A stretch of DNA of 64,000 bases, taken from the NCBI RefSeq assembly GCF_000499205.1, contig NZ_AWUK01000041.1:24205-88204 (forward strand). The letters run 5' to 3'. The translations under genes were made by a program, and so were the position numbers. A model generated the notes under the pieces. The model did no database searches, was not told the origin of the DNA, and saw only the letters and a list, made by a program, of their open reading frames with translations. The first letter of the stretch is position 1, and every line of letters starts with the position of its first letter. This DNA is from Paenibacillus sp. MAEPY2 (GTDB lineage: Bacteria; Bacillota; Bacilli; Paenibacillales; Paenibacillaceae). Shown piece after piece: positions 27,213-36,049 of this stretch.

Positions 27213-27449
27213 TTACTCATAGCTGCGACGAAACATCTCATGGGTCTCCACGCGACCCTGCCAATCGTTTTCATAAACCGAAGTTGAGCTTTCCCAAAAG
27301 CTCCCCGACTGAAAGGTTCCCTCTGTATACTCTTCCGCATATTCAGCATCCTCCAACGTGTCTTCCATCGGCACAACTTCATCCGTTACGCCGCGGGAGT
27401 TGCTATTCAGCAGCAGCTTCCTTGTTAATTGCTCCTTTTGTTGATCCAT
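27213..27449 (-). CDS. Small acidic protein, function unknown
   Basis: 78 aa, rich in Glu and Asp (MEDTLEDAEYAEEYTEG), with no membrane segment. ATG 27449 has GGAG 10 bases upstream; a GTG three codons earlier directly abuts the ribosome binding site. The C-terminal part (DWQGRVETHEMFRRSYE) is more conserved in appearance. I do not recognise it, and the coding call rests on the ribosome binding site and amino-acid composition. Confidence 0.6.
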   Translation of the reverse strand: MDQQKEQLTRKLLLNSNSRGVTDEVVPMEDTLEDAEYAEEYTEGTFQSGSFWESSTSVYENDWQGRVETHEMFRRSYE

Positions 27450-27649
27450 ATCTGCCACACTCCAATCCCTGGTTTCTGTTGGAAATGCTACTATTGTGGT
27501 GGATTCGGCTGCACTTTATTCATTCTTCACACAATCGTTGGAACTGAACTCTCTCTCTTACGCATATTAACGGCGAACCAAGGAGAACCTAAACAATATA
27601 TCATAGCCAACATTTGCCTCCGATTCCTTCTGGCGAAAGGGTTGAAATC

Positions 27650-27769
27650 ATGGAACACATCTTGGAATGGATTCGTATTCACGGTAAACTGGTGCTGCTA
27701 TGCACCTGTGTCATTCTGGCCTGCGCAGGGCTATGGTCGAATCGTAAACAATTGTTTTATAAGGAATGA
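27650..27769 (+). CDS. Small single-pass membrane protein (39 aa)
   Basis: ATG 27650 preceded by AAAGGG at about 8 bases; stop TGA at 27767-27769. It reads MEHILEWIRIHGKLVLLC and continues through a hydrophobic segment (residues 14-29) to a basic tail, WSNRKQLFYKE, a topology with the C terminus inside. It lies immediately before the promoter of the DUF1129 gene. It is below common annotation length cut-offs. Confidence 0.45.
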   Translation: MEHILEWIRIHGKLVLLCTCVILACAGLWSNRKQLFYKE

Positions 27770-27771
27770 CT

Positions 27772-27800
27772 TTGCGAAACGAGAGCCCTTCCCGTATACT
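27772..27800 (+). promoter_or_regulatory. Sigma-A-like promoter of the DUF1129 gene
   Basis: TTGCGA (27772-27777), a 17-base spacer and TATACT (27795-27800). Transcription would begin near 27807, ahead of the TTG start at 27865. Confidence 0.6.
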
Positions 27801-27864
27801 AAAATACCGTCAGGGTCTCCAGATCACCGGGGATCAGAACGTGTGTAGACAGGGGGAGCAATCA

Positions 27865-28701
27865 TTGGGGATTTCCTATAAGAAGTTGAAAGAAATACAG
27901 AATCGGCAAATGACCGAAATGAGTAAGATGACACCGGAACATGTCAAACTGTTCGACCAGATCAGCACCATTGCGCGCCAAGCACCAGCCGATGAGAGAA
28001 CGCAAGAAGAATGGATTCTCTCTGCCGGGAGAGCTATCGTACAAGCTCAGCGTGACGGTAAACCTGCGCGCGAGTTATATGGACCTGATCTGGAACAGGA
28101 TATCTATTCACAGCTAGGCGTGGCAACTAATCATGAGGATGCTGATGCTGTTGAATCTAATATCGGTCCATCCACAACTTCAAGTACGGTTGCAGCGGGC
28201 ACCCGAAGCAACTCCAATAAACGTAATGCGTCAGCCAAAAAGGCAGCAACAGTTGAAGCCGAATCAGCGGAGTCGCCGGATCAGGTTAAACGAGCGCCAA
28301 AATGGTATATCATGATCTCCTGGGCAGCTTTATCTTTTGTCATGCTGATTCAGGGGGCTGTTGGGCTATTTGTTGGCTGGACAGGTGGGGATACGGAACC
28401 GTTTAGCCATATTAGCTTGTTCTCTCTTATCGTTGCGGCGGTTGGCGGTATTGCACTCGTTGAAATGCTTCGTCGCCTTGCAGAGCGTCCAGATGATCAG
28501 GGAGCAGACAAGACTGCCAGACCACAGGTCAATCTTCGCGGGATCGCCATCTATATCGTTATCGTTGTGCTTGTCCTATTTGTAGGATATCCACTGCGTG
28601 ACAGCCTTCCCGTATTTACGCTGGCTCCATGGGTTAGTCTCGTGATTGGAATTGTAGGATTGGCTACGTTGAGACCACTCTTTGGACGAAAGAAAGCGTA
28701 A
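27865..28701 (+). CDS. DUF1129 family membrane protein
   Basis: 278 aa. The cytosolic N-terminal part (1-85) ends with AQRDGKPARELYG, the DUF1129 signature. A Ser/Ala-rich linker (about 100-145) follows, then about five membrane helices (150-275). TTG 27865 is chosen because GGGGGAG lies 6 bases upstream and a promoter lies between it and the earlier in-frame ATG at 27766. Function is unknown; the family is found across Firmicutes. Confidence 0.82.
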   Translation: MGISYKKLKEIQNRQMTEMSKMTPEHVKLFDQISTIARQAPADERTQEEWILSAGRAIVQAQRDGKPARELYGPDLEQDIYSQLGVATNHEDADAVESNIGPSTTSSTVAAGTRSNSNKRNASAKKAATVEAESAESPDQVKRAPKWYIMISWAALSFVMLIQGAVGLFVGWTGGDTEPFSHISLFSLIVAAVGGIALVEMLRRLAERPDDQGADKTARPQVNLRGIAIYIVIVVLVLFVGYPLRDSLPVFTLAPWVSLVIGIVGLATLRPLFGRKKA

Positions 28702-28835
28702 GGATGCTAATGCCCATAGTGGGGCAGCAGCATTGGGTATCTCATGCAGGTGTATGATGTGCGAAGAGGAAGTACGACATTCGGTGATGAGGTAGTATAT
28801 CGAGTTTCAAAAAAAGGGGCCATTATCCCCCAGCC

Positions 28836-28871
28836 AGCTGTTGAGAAATTCTCGACAGCTATTTTTATTTT
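28836..28871 (+). terminator. Terminator of the DUF1129 gene
   Basis: Stem AGCTGTTGAG / CTCGACAGCT (one wobble), AAATT loop, then ATTTTTATTTT. Confidence 0.8.
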
Positions 28872-28969
28872 CAGACCGTTCAGGAAAATTTCACAATACC
28901 CTCACTCCATCAGAGGTAAAGGTGGTCACGTACTCCTGTTATGTATATTGATTACTGGGTAGTAATTGA

Positions 28970-29003
28970 AAATGCTCCCTTTCAGTTGGGAAAGGGAGCA
29001 TTT
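28970..29003 (-). terminator. Terminator of the repeat-protein gene, possibly bidirectional
   Basis: Perfect 13-bp stem AAATGCTCCCTTT / AAAGGGAGCATTT with an 8-base loop; T-rich on both strands. Confidence 0.83.
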
Positions 29004-29038
29004 CTTTTTGCGATTAGTTCATACCATTCATTTTAAAT

Positions 29039-32000
29039 CTATTGTTTATTCCCACTGCTCTGAGCAGGATCAGCAGTTGGAATCGTAACTTGAACAGAAG
29101 CATCAGGTTTGGCTAATTCCAGTTTGACTGCGCTTGATGCAGCTGAAAGAGCATTGCTATACGTTGTTGTATTTCCAGCTACAGACAGAATATATACTTT
29201 GTACTCACCGCCAACAGAAATATCAGCTCCTGTAGAATCTTTTGTGCCTTGTGTCAAGTTAATTTCCCCCGATGCAAGTTCTCCCGGAGTGATTGCTTTA
29301 TACACTGCCGTTGCTGCTGAGGCTGGATTCAGACTATCTGATCCCTTAACTACAATAAGTCGATATTCAGATATTCCAGTTTCAATTGATGGTTTACTAA
29401 AAAATATCTTATAACTGGCTTCCGTTGCTGAACTGGTATTCCGAAGTTCATTGATCGTTGATGCTTTTACTTCAGTAGCTTGTGCAAAGATGTTAAATTC
29501 ATTGGAAGCAGCGGACAAATTGGAAGCACGAGAACTGCTGTCTGATACGGATAAAACAAAGACCCGATATTTCTGCCCTACAACCAGTGGCTTATTATTA
29601 ATATCTCGATGACCATTATTCAAGAAGACAGGACTTGAAGCATCATTTTTGTTGATATCAATATTATAAGAAATTCCAAGTGCAGAAGAAATATTAAAAC
29701 CACTCACTTGATTTGCTGGTACTATAAACGCTTTATAACCCGAAATCCCATTCTCACTGGAAGCCTTACTGAAGCTTATAGATACATCCGACGCATCTCC
29801 CGCTTGCCCTTGGTTTTTCACCGTTGCATTTACATTACTAACTGCGGCTACAGCCGTATTGGAAGCCAATGTAATCACTCCCGAGCCTGAAGACAATGCA
29901 TTAGCAAGAGAGCCGTTGTTATTTATTGCCATTACATATACTTGGTAGGCCACTCCATTAACAATATTGCTACCATCCGCGGTTTTTGCACCACTCGAGA
30001 GATTAACAGTCTGGTTGTTTCCATTTTTGCTTACATACGTATAATTCGCACTACCAACTGCATTAGCTGATGCCTGATTGAAGCTGGTACCCGACTTTAC
30101 CACAAACACACGGTAGTGATTCACATTCGTCTCATCCGCCGAACGATTGAACGTCACACGCAGATCGCTACCATTGCCGTTATCCCCAATATCTGTTGCT
30201 GCCACATTGCTTGGTGCAGTCACAGCTGCATTGGCAGTCAACGTAATCTGTGAAGAATAAGAAGATAAAGCATTCTGACTGGAATTTCCACTTGTGCTTA
30301 CCGACAGGACAAACACGCGATAGCTAACATTATTGGACAATGTGTAACCGTTGGTATCCACCATATAGTTAGGGAGGGTAAATGACTGATTTCCACCTGT
30401 CTTGTTCACCTGATAATAATTGTTCGATGCATTCGCTGCGCTCAGTGTGAAGCTGCCTGCATTTCCGGAACGTACTACATATACTCGATATACGGAAACG
30501 TTAGATTCATCCGAAGCTCTATTAAACGAAACCCGCAGATCGCGTCCATCACCGTTGTCACTTACATCAGCCACTCCGATGTTGCTTGCGACTCCAGCAT
30601 TACTATTCGTTGTCAGTCTCAAAAGCGTCGACGACGAGGACAGCGCATTGGTATATCCGTTCTGCTGGTTGCCTACAGCCATAACGTAGATCCGATAATC
30701 TTGAAGATTTGTTACGTTATACCCACTTGTGTCCTTCATGGAGGATGGCAGTGTGGTTGTAATATTGTTTCCTGTTTTGTTCACATTATAGTACAAGCTG
30801 GAAGACAGATTACTCGCCGTAGTCAGATTAAAGCTGCTGGATACCGAGTTACGTACTACGAAAATCCGATAATTAGCAACCTTAGACTCATCAGATGAAC
30901 GGTTGAAGCTCACTTGAATGTCACGACCGTCTCCATAATCCGAATTGTCTCTCACTGACGTGATAACAGGTGCTGTTGCTGTGTTTACACCCAGCGTAAG
31001 CGAAGATGATACAGAGGACAGCTTGTTGTCCGCTGTTGCCGCGTTGGAGCTCACTGACATGATGTACACGACATATGATGTGCCGTTTTTGATCAATTCC
31101 CCGGATGTATCACGCGTCGAGGAACTGAGCTGGCTTTTGACAGCCGTGCTGTTGCCTTTGTAGATAATGGTTGAATTCGAACTGGATACATTATTGGCCG
31201 TAGTCAGATTGAATGAAGAAGCGTCTTTCGCCTTGACTACAAAAGCACGATAATACGTAATATTGGATGTGGTGCTTGGCTGTGTAAAGTTAATTTCCAA
31301 GTCACGGCCATCCCCATAGTCACTGATATCTGCGATCCGAAGGCCTGTGACAGGTTGAACCGTCGTTTTCACATTGTTTAGTTTCAAGGACTGGGAAGAC
31401 CAGGCCAGCAGATTTTTGTAATTATTGTTGCTGTTCCCCATGGTAAGTACATACAGACGATAGGTTTCACTTGTATTTAACAAATCCCCATTTACGTCGC
31501 GTGTCTGGGCATTCAGCGTTAATCTTGGATCAGTGCCATTTGGAGAAACGGATGTATAATTACCGGATGGTACAACCGATGCCGCAGACTCATTGAAGCT
31601 GTTCACATCACGCGTTTTTACCAGCATAATCCGATATGAGGATACAGCCTTCTCGGATGTCGGACGTGTGAAGCTTACAGTCAGGTCACGACCATCCCCA
31701 TTGCTTCCGGATACAGAACCATAAATGTTCCATGCTCCATATTTCGTCTCATCCACTGGAGGGGTGGATGTGGTTTTAATATCTACCCGCTGATTGCGAG
31801 AGTTCCAAAATACTTTTTCTCCAAATGCTTCACTGACAAAACGAATCGGAACCATCGTATTTCCTTTGATTGTATTCGCAGGCACATCCAATGAGACTGC
31901 TTCACCGTTGATGTATGCAGTTTTGGAGCCTAGCTTCAGGATCACTTCCTGATCTTCACGGACTGCTGTAATCGTTTTGGTTTTGTTCGTATACTTTACT

Positions 32001-32194
32001 GTGGCATCCAATCCTTCAAAGATGGACCGCAACGGAACCAGTACACGTCCACCTTTCATGACAGGTGCCTGTGCGGATGACAACTCCGCATCGTTGATAT
32101 ATATACTAATTCTCGCAGCTGCATCCATAACCGACGTAGGTAGTGCTGACATCAACATAGCCGATACAGCCAGTGCTGACATTACCTTTTTCAC
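29039..32194 (-). CDS. Secreted stalk-domain protein with seven repeats
   Basis: 1051 aa. The start is GTG 32194: GGGAGG lies 7 bases upstream and translation gives a standard signal peptide (MKKVMSALAVSAMLMSALP, cleavage near DAAA). Residues about 29-140 form a copper-amine-oxidase N-terminal 'stalk' domain (GGRVLVPLRSIFEGLDA, NGEAVSLDVPA, VPIRFVSEAFG). Seven repeats of about 120 aa follow, each opening with a variant of NGDGRDLRVSFNRASDES, then a YRVFVVKSG strand and an L..YRVYVMSV..N.LS closing strand. The last two repeats are the most diverged. It is predicted extracellular or wall-associated; the beta-rich repeats resemble fibronectin-III-like modules. No enzyme motif is visible. Confidence 0.87.
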   Translation of the reverse strand: MKKVMSALAVSAMLMSALPTSVMDAAARISIYINDAELSSAQAPVMKGGRVLVPLRSIFEGLDATVKYTNKTKTITAVREDQEVILKLGSKTAYINGEAVSLDVPANTIKGNTMVPIRFVSEAFGEKVFWNSRNQRVDIKTTSTPPVDETKYGAWNIYGSVSGSNGDGRDLTVSFTRPTSEKAVSSYRIMLVKTRDVNSFNESAASVVPSGNYTSVSPNGTDPRLTLNAQTRDVNGDLLNTSETYRLYVLTMGNSNNNYKNLLAWSSQSLKLNNVKTTVQPVTGLRIADISDYGDGRDLEINFTQPSTTSNITYYRAFVVKAKDASSFNLTTANNVSSSNSTIIYKGNSTAVKSQLSSSTRDTSGELIKNGTSYVVYIMSVSSNAATADNKLSSVSSSLTLGVNTATAPVITSVRDNSDYGDGRDIQVSFNRSSDESKVANYRIFVVRNSVSSSFNLTTASNLSSSLYYNVNKTGNNITTTLPSSMKDTSGYNVTNLQDYRIYVMAVGNQQNGYTNALSSSSTLLRLTTNSNAGVASNIGVADVSDNGDGRDLRVSFNRASDESNVSVYRVYVVRSGNAGSFTLSAANASNNYYQVNKTGGNQSFTLPNYMVDTNGYTLSNNVSYRVFVLSVSTSGNSSQNALSSYSSQITLTANAAVTAPSNVAATDIGDNGNGSDLRVTFNRSADETNVNHYRVFVVKSGTSFNQASANAVGSANYTYVSKNGNNQTVNLSSGAKTADGSNIVNGVAYQVYVMAINNNGSLANALSSGSGVITLASNTAVAAVSNVNATVKNQGQAGDASDVSISFSKASSENGISGYKAFIVPANQVSGFNISSALGISYNIDINKNDASSPVFLNNGHRDINNKPLVVGQKYRVFVLSVSDSSSRASNLSAASNEFNIFAQATEVKASTINELRNTSSATEASYKIFFSKPSIETGISEYRLIVVKGSDSLNPASAATAVYKAITPGELASGEINLTQGTKDSTGADISVGGEYKVYILSVAGNTTTYSNALSAASSAVKLELAKPDASVQVTIPTADPAQSSGNKQ

Positions 32195-32510
32195 TTGACG
32201 TCCTCCCGCTTTCTTCATATCCAATATCCCCATTCTCTTCATTGTTTAAGTTAAAATGTGATCGTTTTGAATTTCATTTTATTCCTGTAATTTCCTGTGC
32301 ACATCTAAGACGTATGAATAGGAGTAAAAGTTTCCAATCCCACAAAAAATATTTTCGCAGAAATGCCCTTCCTCCATCTACCCTCCAAAGGTTAAAAATA
32401 ACAGAAGAATTTGTCATTATTCCGAAACAACATCCTTCCCGAATTCGTTTAATGTAAAGTGACTAGTGTATTGTAGCCTATCATCTCTAAACTACGGGAG
32501 GTTCACCCTT
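32195..32510. other. Divergent promoter region between two secreted-protein genes
   Basis: About 315 AT-rich bases. An open frame extends the repeat-protein gene 16 codons upstream to 32242 without a ribosome binding site. No other gene is supported, and I could not fix a promoter. Confidence 0.5.
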
Positions 32511-33482
32511 ATGACACCAGCGTCCTTTTTTTCCAAACGTAACGTCATCCGTACCATCATTACAGCAACTGCCGTCGCCATGCTGCTTCAGACTGGTTCC
32601 GCTCCTTTATCAGGGGTCGCTATTGCAGCTCCGTCGAGCGCGGATACCAAAGTAACTACCAGTAGTTCAACCGCCATATATAAGACATTTCAGTCCATGC
32701 TCAAAAAAAAGAACGGCTTGCCCGCCGCTGACACCTATCTGGAATCCAATATCAAAAAAGTAACAACGCATCACGCTACCCTGATGGTGCTCCAACTGGA
32801 GAATGCGCGCCTGAAGGCTCTAACCTCCATGACGGACCGCTTGCTCGTTCCTAACGTTCAGGACAAGATGCTCAAGGCATACCAAGCAAATGACAGCTTC
32901 ACCAAACTAATGGAGCGTACCCAGGACTCGAATCTGCGTGCACTGTTAAAAGATGCCCGGGACAGCGGCTATCGCCTCGTCATGCTCGAAGGCTCCCTCT
33001 ATCCCATTATGAATTATGCGGCCCTCGTGAAATATAGCTCTGATATTACAGAGGATATCTCAAGCTACATCAACATCATGATGAAGGAAACAAAAAAATT
33101 GCCTGCGGATGACGGAGCTCTGGTCATTGGCTATCAGGAAATTCTCCTTCGAGCACTCAGCCAGGAAAGATTCTTGGAGCTGCGTCCGAAATCGAATCGG
33201 GCCAAGCAGGTTCAGGATCAGTTGAACAGTTATACCCTGTATACTTTTTATGGGCTGAACAACACACCGCTGTTTGATTATGACACGAACAAAATGGTTG
33301 CGAACGCCCAAAGAGGCTATAACGGCGTCTTGCAGCGTCTTGCATCCGTCGATAGTGAATTCCTCACCAAGCTGGATGCCTTTATGGATGTGGTTAAGGA
33401 AGCAAAGTATGAGAAAACGGCTGCGGTGGAGAAATGGCTGGAACAGAATGTTCCGACCGGGGCAGAAGGCAGCATGCAATGA
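32511..33482 (+). CDS. Secreted protein of unknown function
   Basis: 323 aa with a signal peptide (basic start, hydrophobic stretch about 14-35, likely cleavage near AIAAPSSA). The mature part is largely alpha-helical and charged, beginning STAIYKTFQSMLKKKNGLPA. I recognise no domain. ATG 32511 has GGGAGG at 10 bases; the frame is open to 32466. It is divergent from the large repeat protein and may act with it at the cell surface, which is only inference from position. Confidence 0.75.
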   Translation: MTPASFFSKRNVIRTIITATAVAMLLQTGSAPLSGVAIAAPSSADTKVTTSSSTAIYKTFQSMLKKKNGLPAADTYLESNIKKVTTHHATLMVLQLENARLKALTSMTDRLLVPNVQDKMLKAYQANDSFTKLMERTQDSNLRALLKDARDSGYRLVMLEGSLYPIMNYAALVKYSSDITEDISSYINIMMKETKKLPADDGALVIGYQEILLRALSQERFLELRPKSNRAKQVQDQLNSYTLYTFYGLNNTPLFDYDTNKMVANAQRGYNGVLQRLASVDSEFLTKLDAFMDVVKEAKYEKTAAVEKWLEQNVPTGAEGSMQ

Positions 33483-33510
33483 TTCATCCGATTAAACTCC
33501 TCATAAACGC

Positions 33511-33552
33511 AAAGAAACCGACACAGGATCGCGCTCCCTTGTCGGCTTCTTT
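33511..33552 (+). terminator. Terminator after the secreted protein gene
   Basis: Stem AAAGAAACCGACA / TGTCGGCTTCTTT (one mismatch). It lies between convergent genes and may act in both directions. Confidence 0.65.
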
Positions 33553-33605
33553 GGATTCTATCGTTGAATTGCATCTCCTACACCAGACTAACGCAGATTC
33601 ATAAA

Positions 33606-34208
33606 CTACGCAATCGGCTTGACCATATGGCTATACTCATGTCCAGCAATGACAATCACTTCATCCTTGATATAGCCCTGCCGTTCGTACAACATCAAGG
33701 CCCTGCCATTGTTACGTTCAACAATGAGGGATACCTGCGAGTGCCCAAGTTCCCTTCCCTGCTGCTCAAAAGCAGCCATCAATGCCTTGCCGATGCCCTG
33801 CCCCTGATACGCTTCGCTTACCGATAGAGTATCCAGATAATACTCCCCGGGACGGGTTTCTTTGACCAAGTTATATTTCTCATCTGTACTCCGACCAGGC
33901 CGATCCAGAATTGGCTGATCCAGACGATCTGCCTCGCCGCCATCATAAGCCACCAGTATTCCTGCGACTTGCTCATCCTGTTCCATGACCGTTACGTTAC
34001 GGTAGCTGATTCGATTGTCTTCCTGCATGTAAAATTGCTGCAAAATCTGCATCGCTTTCTCATGATCCCCTTCACCAGCAAGAGCATAGGCAATATCATC
34101 AATCGCCTGATAGAGTAAAGGAATCACTTGTGCGGCATCTTCCTTACGAGCAGGTCTGATCAGAGGCCGTGCCTCACTACGGTCCGACTTCACATTGGAA
34201 TAATTCAT
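33606..34208 (-). CDS. GNAT family N-acetyltransferase
   Basis: 200 aa. Acetyl-CoA binding motif A is YQGQGIGKALM (about residue 135), followed by NGRALMLYERQGY (about 165), both typical of GNAT. The acceptor is unknown. Its ATG overlaps the ilvA stop by one base (TGATG), so translation is coupled to ilvA. Confidence 0.88.
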   Translation of the reverse strand: MNYSNVKSDRSEARPLIRPARKEDAAQVIPLLYQAIDDIAYALAGEGDHEKAMQILQQFYMQEDNRISYRNVTVMEQDEQVAGILVAYDGGEADRLDQPILDRPGRSTDEKYNLVKETRPGEYYLDTLSVSEAYQGQGIGKALMAAFEQQGRELGHSQVSLIVERNNGRALMLYERQGYIKDEVIVIAGHEYSHMVKPIA

Positions 34209-35500
34209 CAGATTAACATGTTGAACAAATTGAGATTTTTGTTCAGCTCAGTATACGCGATGCCTTTACGATTCATGCGTTCAATCAGCGGCTGGTAGTC
34301 TTCCTTGTACATCAGCTCGATGCCCACCAAGGCAGGCCCATTTTCCTTATCATGTTTCTTCGTATATTCAAAACGGGCAATGTCGTCATTGGGTCCCAAT
34401 ACTTCCACAAGGAATTCACGCAATGCTCCCGCACGCTGTGGGAAATTGACCATGAAATAATATTTCAGACCTTCGTAGATCAAAGAACGTTCTTTGATTT
34501 CCTGCATCCGGTCGATATCGTTGTTACCACCGCTAATTACACAGACTACCGTCTTGCCCGCAATCTGTTCGCGATACTGCTCCAGTGCAGCAACCGCCAG
34601 TGAACCAGCAGGCTCTACAACAATCGCGTTTTCATTATATAACTCCAAAATGGTGGTGCAGGCTTTACCTTCAGGCACCTTCACAATGTCATCCAGCGTA
34701 CTGGTACAGATGTCAAAGGTCAGATCACCAACACGTTTCACCGCAGCACCATCCACGAATTTATCAATATCATCCAACGTGACAACCTGCTTGCGGAACA
34801 TCGCCTCACTCATAGAAGCCGCGCCAAGTGGTTCTACGCCAACGATGCGGGTTTCCGGGCTAACCGTCTTCATGTAGGTTCCAACACCGGCAGCCAGACC
34901 GCCACCACCAATTGTGACGAATACATAATCCGCTTTTTCATCCAGACTCTCCATGATTTCCATCGCAACGGTACCATTACCTGCAATAATCTTGGGCTGG
35001 TCGAACGGATGGATAAACGTCATGCCCTGTTCATTACACGCACGCATAGCTTCCTCATAAGCATCGTCATACGTATCACCTGTCAGCACAACTTCAACAT
35101 TATCTCCACCAAATCGGCGTACCTGCTTCACCTTCTGATTTGGAGTTGTGCTCGGCATGAAGATTTTACCGTGGATGCCCAGCGCGTTACAGGAAAAAGC
35201 AACCCCCTGCGCATGGTTGCCCGCACTCGCGCAGACAATGCCTCTCTCCAGCTCAACTGGAGTCAGACTACGAATCATGTTGTAGGCTCCACGAATTTTG
35301 AACGAGCGTACCACCTGCAGGTCTTCCCGTTTAAGATACACATTACAGTTATATTTGGCCGACAATACAGCATCCCGCTGCAGCGGCGTTCTTACAATGA
35401 CTTCTCGCAGCACATGATGTGCGCGCACGATATCTTCCATGCCAACAATGGCACGGCCGGAATTGGTAGTTCCCGTTGGTTCCTGTTCCACTGGTTTCAT
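34208..35500 (-). CDS. ilvA: Threonine ammonia-lyase (threonine dehydratase)
   Basis: 430 aa PLP enzyme that converts threonine to 2-oxobutanoate, the first step of isoleucine synthesis. The PLP lysine lies in VRSFKIRGAYNM (about residue 62), with the glycine loop IGGGGLAAG (about 195) and SGGNND (about 325). Residues 345-430 form one ACT-like regulatory domain (FMVNFPQRAGALREFL), as in the shorter Bacillus enzymes, so isoleucine feedback is plausible. GGAGAAGAG precedes the ATG. No T-box leader is visible upstream. Confidence 0.94.
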   Translation of the reverse strand: MKPVEQEPTGTTNSGRAIVGMEDIVRAHHVLREVIVRTPLQRDAVLSAKYNCNVYLKREDLQVVRSFKIRGAYNMIRSLTPVELERGIVCASAGNHAQGVAFSCNALGIHGKIFMPSTTPNQKVKQVRRFGGDNVEVVLTGDTYDDAYEEAMRACNEQGMTFIHPFDQPKIIAGNGTVAMEIMESLDEKADYVFVTIGGGGLAAGVGTYMKTVSPETRIVGVEPLGAASMSEAMFRKQVVTLDDIDKFVDGAAVKRVGDLTFDICTSTLDDIVKVPEGKACTTILELYNENAIVVEPAGSLAVAALEQYREQIAGKTVVCVISGGNNDIDRMQEIKERSLIYEGLKYYFMVNFPQRAGALREFLVEVLGPNDDIARFEYTKKHDKENGPALVGIELMYKEDYQPLIERMNRKGIAYTELNKNLNLFNMLI

Positions 35501-35566
35501 CTCTTCTCCACACTCCGCTTATCTTGGTTGGCAATGCAAGCATTGCTTTTTTCTCTCTTTATTGTA

Positions 35567-35845
35567 TCACTTTTGTTCTGTTCTTGCGCCTGAGCTCGCC
35601 TCATGTACCATTCGCACAATCTCATTAATAATAATCTGAGGATCCGTAAACATGACCTTATGGCTGGATTGATCAGCTCCGATCCACTTGGCATTGGTCA
35701 GGGAACTTACGGTTTGACGATGTGCTTGTATGATAGCGGGCCTTATTTTACGCTCTCCCCTACCTGTTTTTGTACCTGAAATGACGCTAACTTCCAGATT
35801 ACCAAGATCAAGAGAGTTAAAATAAACGATTCTAATTGAAAATGA
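35567..35845 (-). pseudogene. C-terminal remnant of an alpha/beta hydrolase
   Basis: A minus-strand open frame without a start codon, ending at TGA 35567. It encodes about 90 residues including LDLGNLEVSVISGTKTGRGE and IGADQSSHKVMFTDPQIIIN, which resembles the end of an alpha/beta hydrolase (catalytic His in QSSHKVMF). The N-terminal two-thirds, with the nucleophile, are missing: the frame is closed upstream by a stop at 35846. It looks like a decayed gene whose 5' end was deleted. Confidence 0.65.
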
Positions 35846-35851
35846 TTATCA
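35837..35851. promoter_or_regulatory. Fur-box-like sequence
   Basis: TGAAAATGATTATCA matches the Bacillus 7-1-7 Fur box TGATAATNATTATCA at all specified positions but one. No intact iron-related gene is adjacent; it overlaps the start of the hydrolase remnant, so it may be a leftover promoter. Confidence 0.55.
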
Positions 35852-35973
35852 ATTACTTGATTATAGATTATTCCACTCTTTTGGACAAGGCGTATTGTCG
35901 GATTTGCTGGCCTCCTCAACCTTCATTGTTTCCCATCCATATCAACGCTTTCTCCCGAATAGCAGATCAAAAA

Positions 35974-35995
35974 CCCGATCCATTCAAGGACCGGG
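35974..35995 (-). terminator. Terminator of the mhqO-mhqD-like operon
   Basis: On the minus strand CCCGGTCC / GGATCGGG (one wobble), a 6-base loop, then TTTTTG. Confidence 0.82.
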
Positions 35996-36049
35996 CAGTA
36001 AAACAAAATGTGACTTCGATATTCATGACTTCCTACTCTAGGCAACCAA

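Larger units (their letters stand above)
28702..29038. other. Intergenic region with two terminators
   Basis: It separates convergent genes. It contains hairpins at 28836-28871 and 28970-29003 and no supported gene; the 72-codon frame from 28744 lacks a ribosome binding site and runs through both hairpins. Confidence 0.65.
35501..36049. other. Region upstream of ilvA with gene remnant and Fur-like site
   Basis: It contains the palindrome GCAATGC-AA-GCATTGC (35531-35546), the hydrolase remnant (35567-35845), a Fur-box-like sequence (35837-35851) and the terminator of the mhqD-like gene. No intact gene is seen. Confidence 0.6.

Noticed and set aside
27766..27865. ATG 27766 as the start of the DUF1129 gene (overlapping the upstream small gene as ATGA)
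   Set aside because: A good promoter lies after it, and the TTG at 27865 has a strong ribosome binding site and gives the expected domain start.
28744..28962. 72-codon frame after the DUF1129 gene
   Set aside because: Runs through terminator hairpins and has no ribosome binding site.
35531..35546. Palindrome GCAATGC-AA-GCATTGC upstream of ilvA, followed by T residues
   Set aside because: Resembles a plus-strand terminator, but no plus-strand gene ends here; its role as an operator is unsupported.
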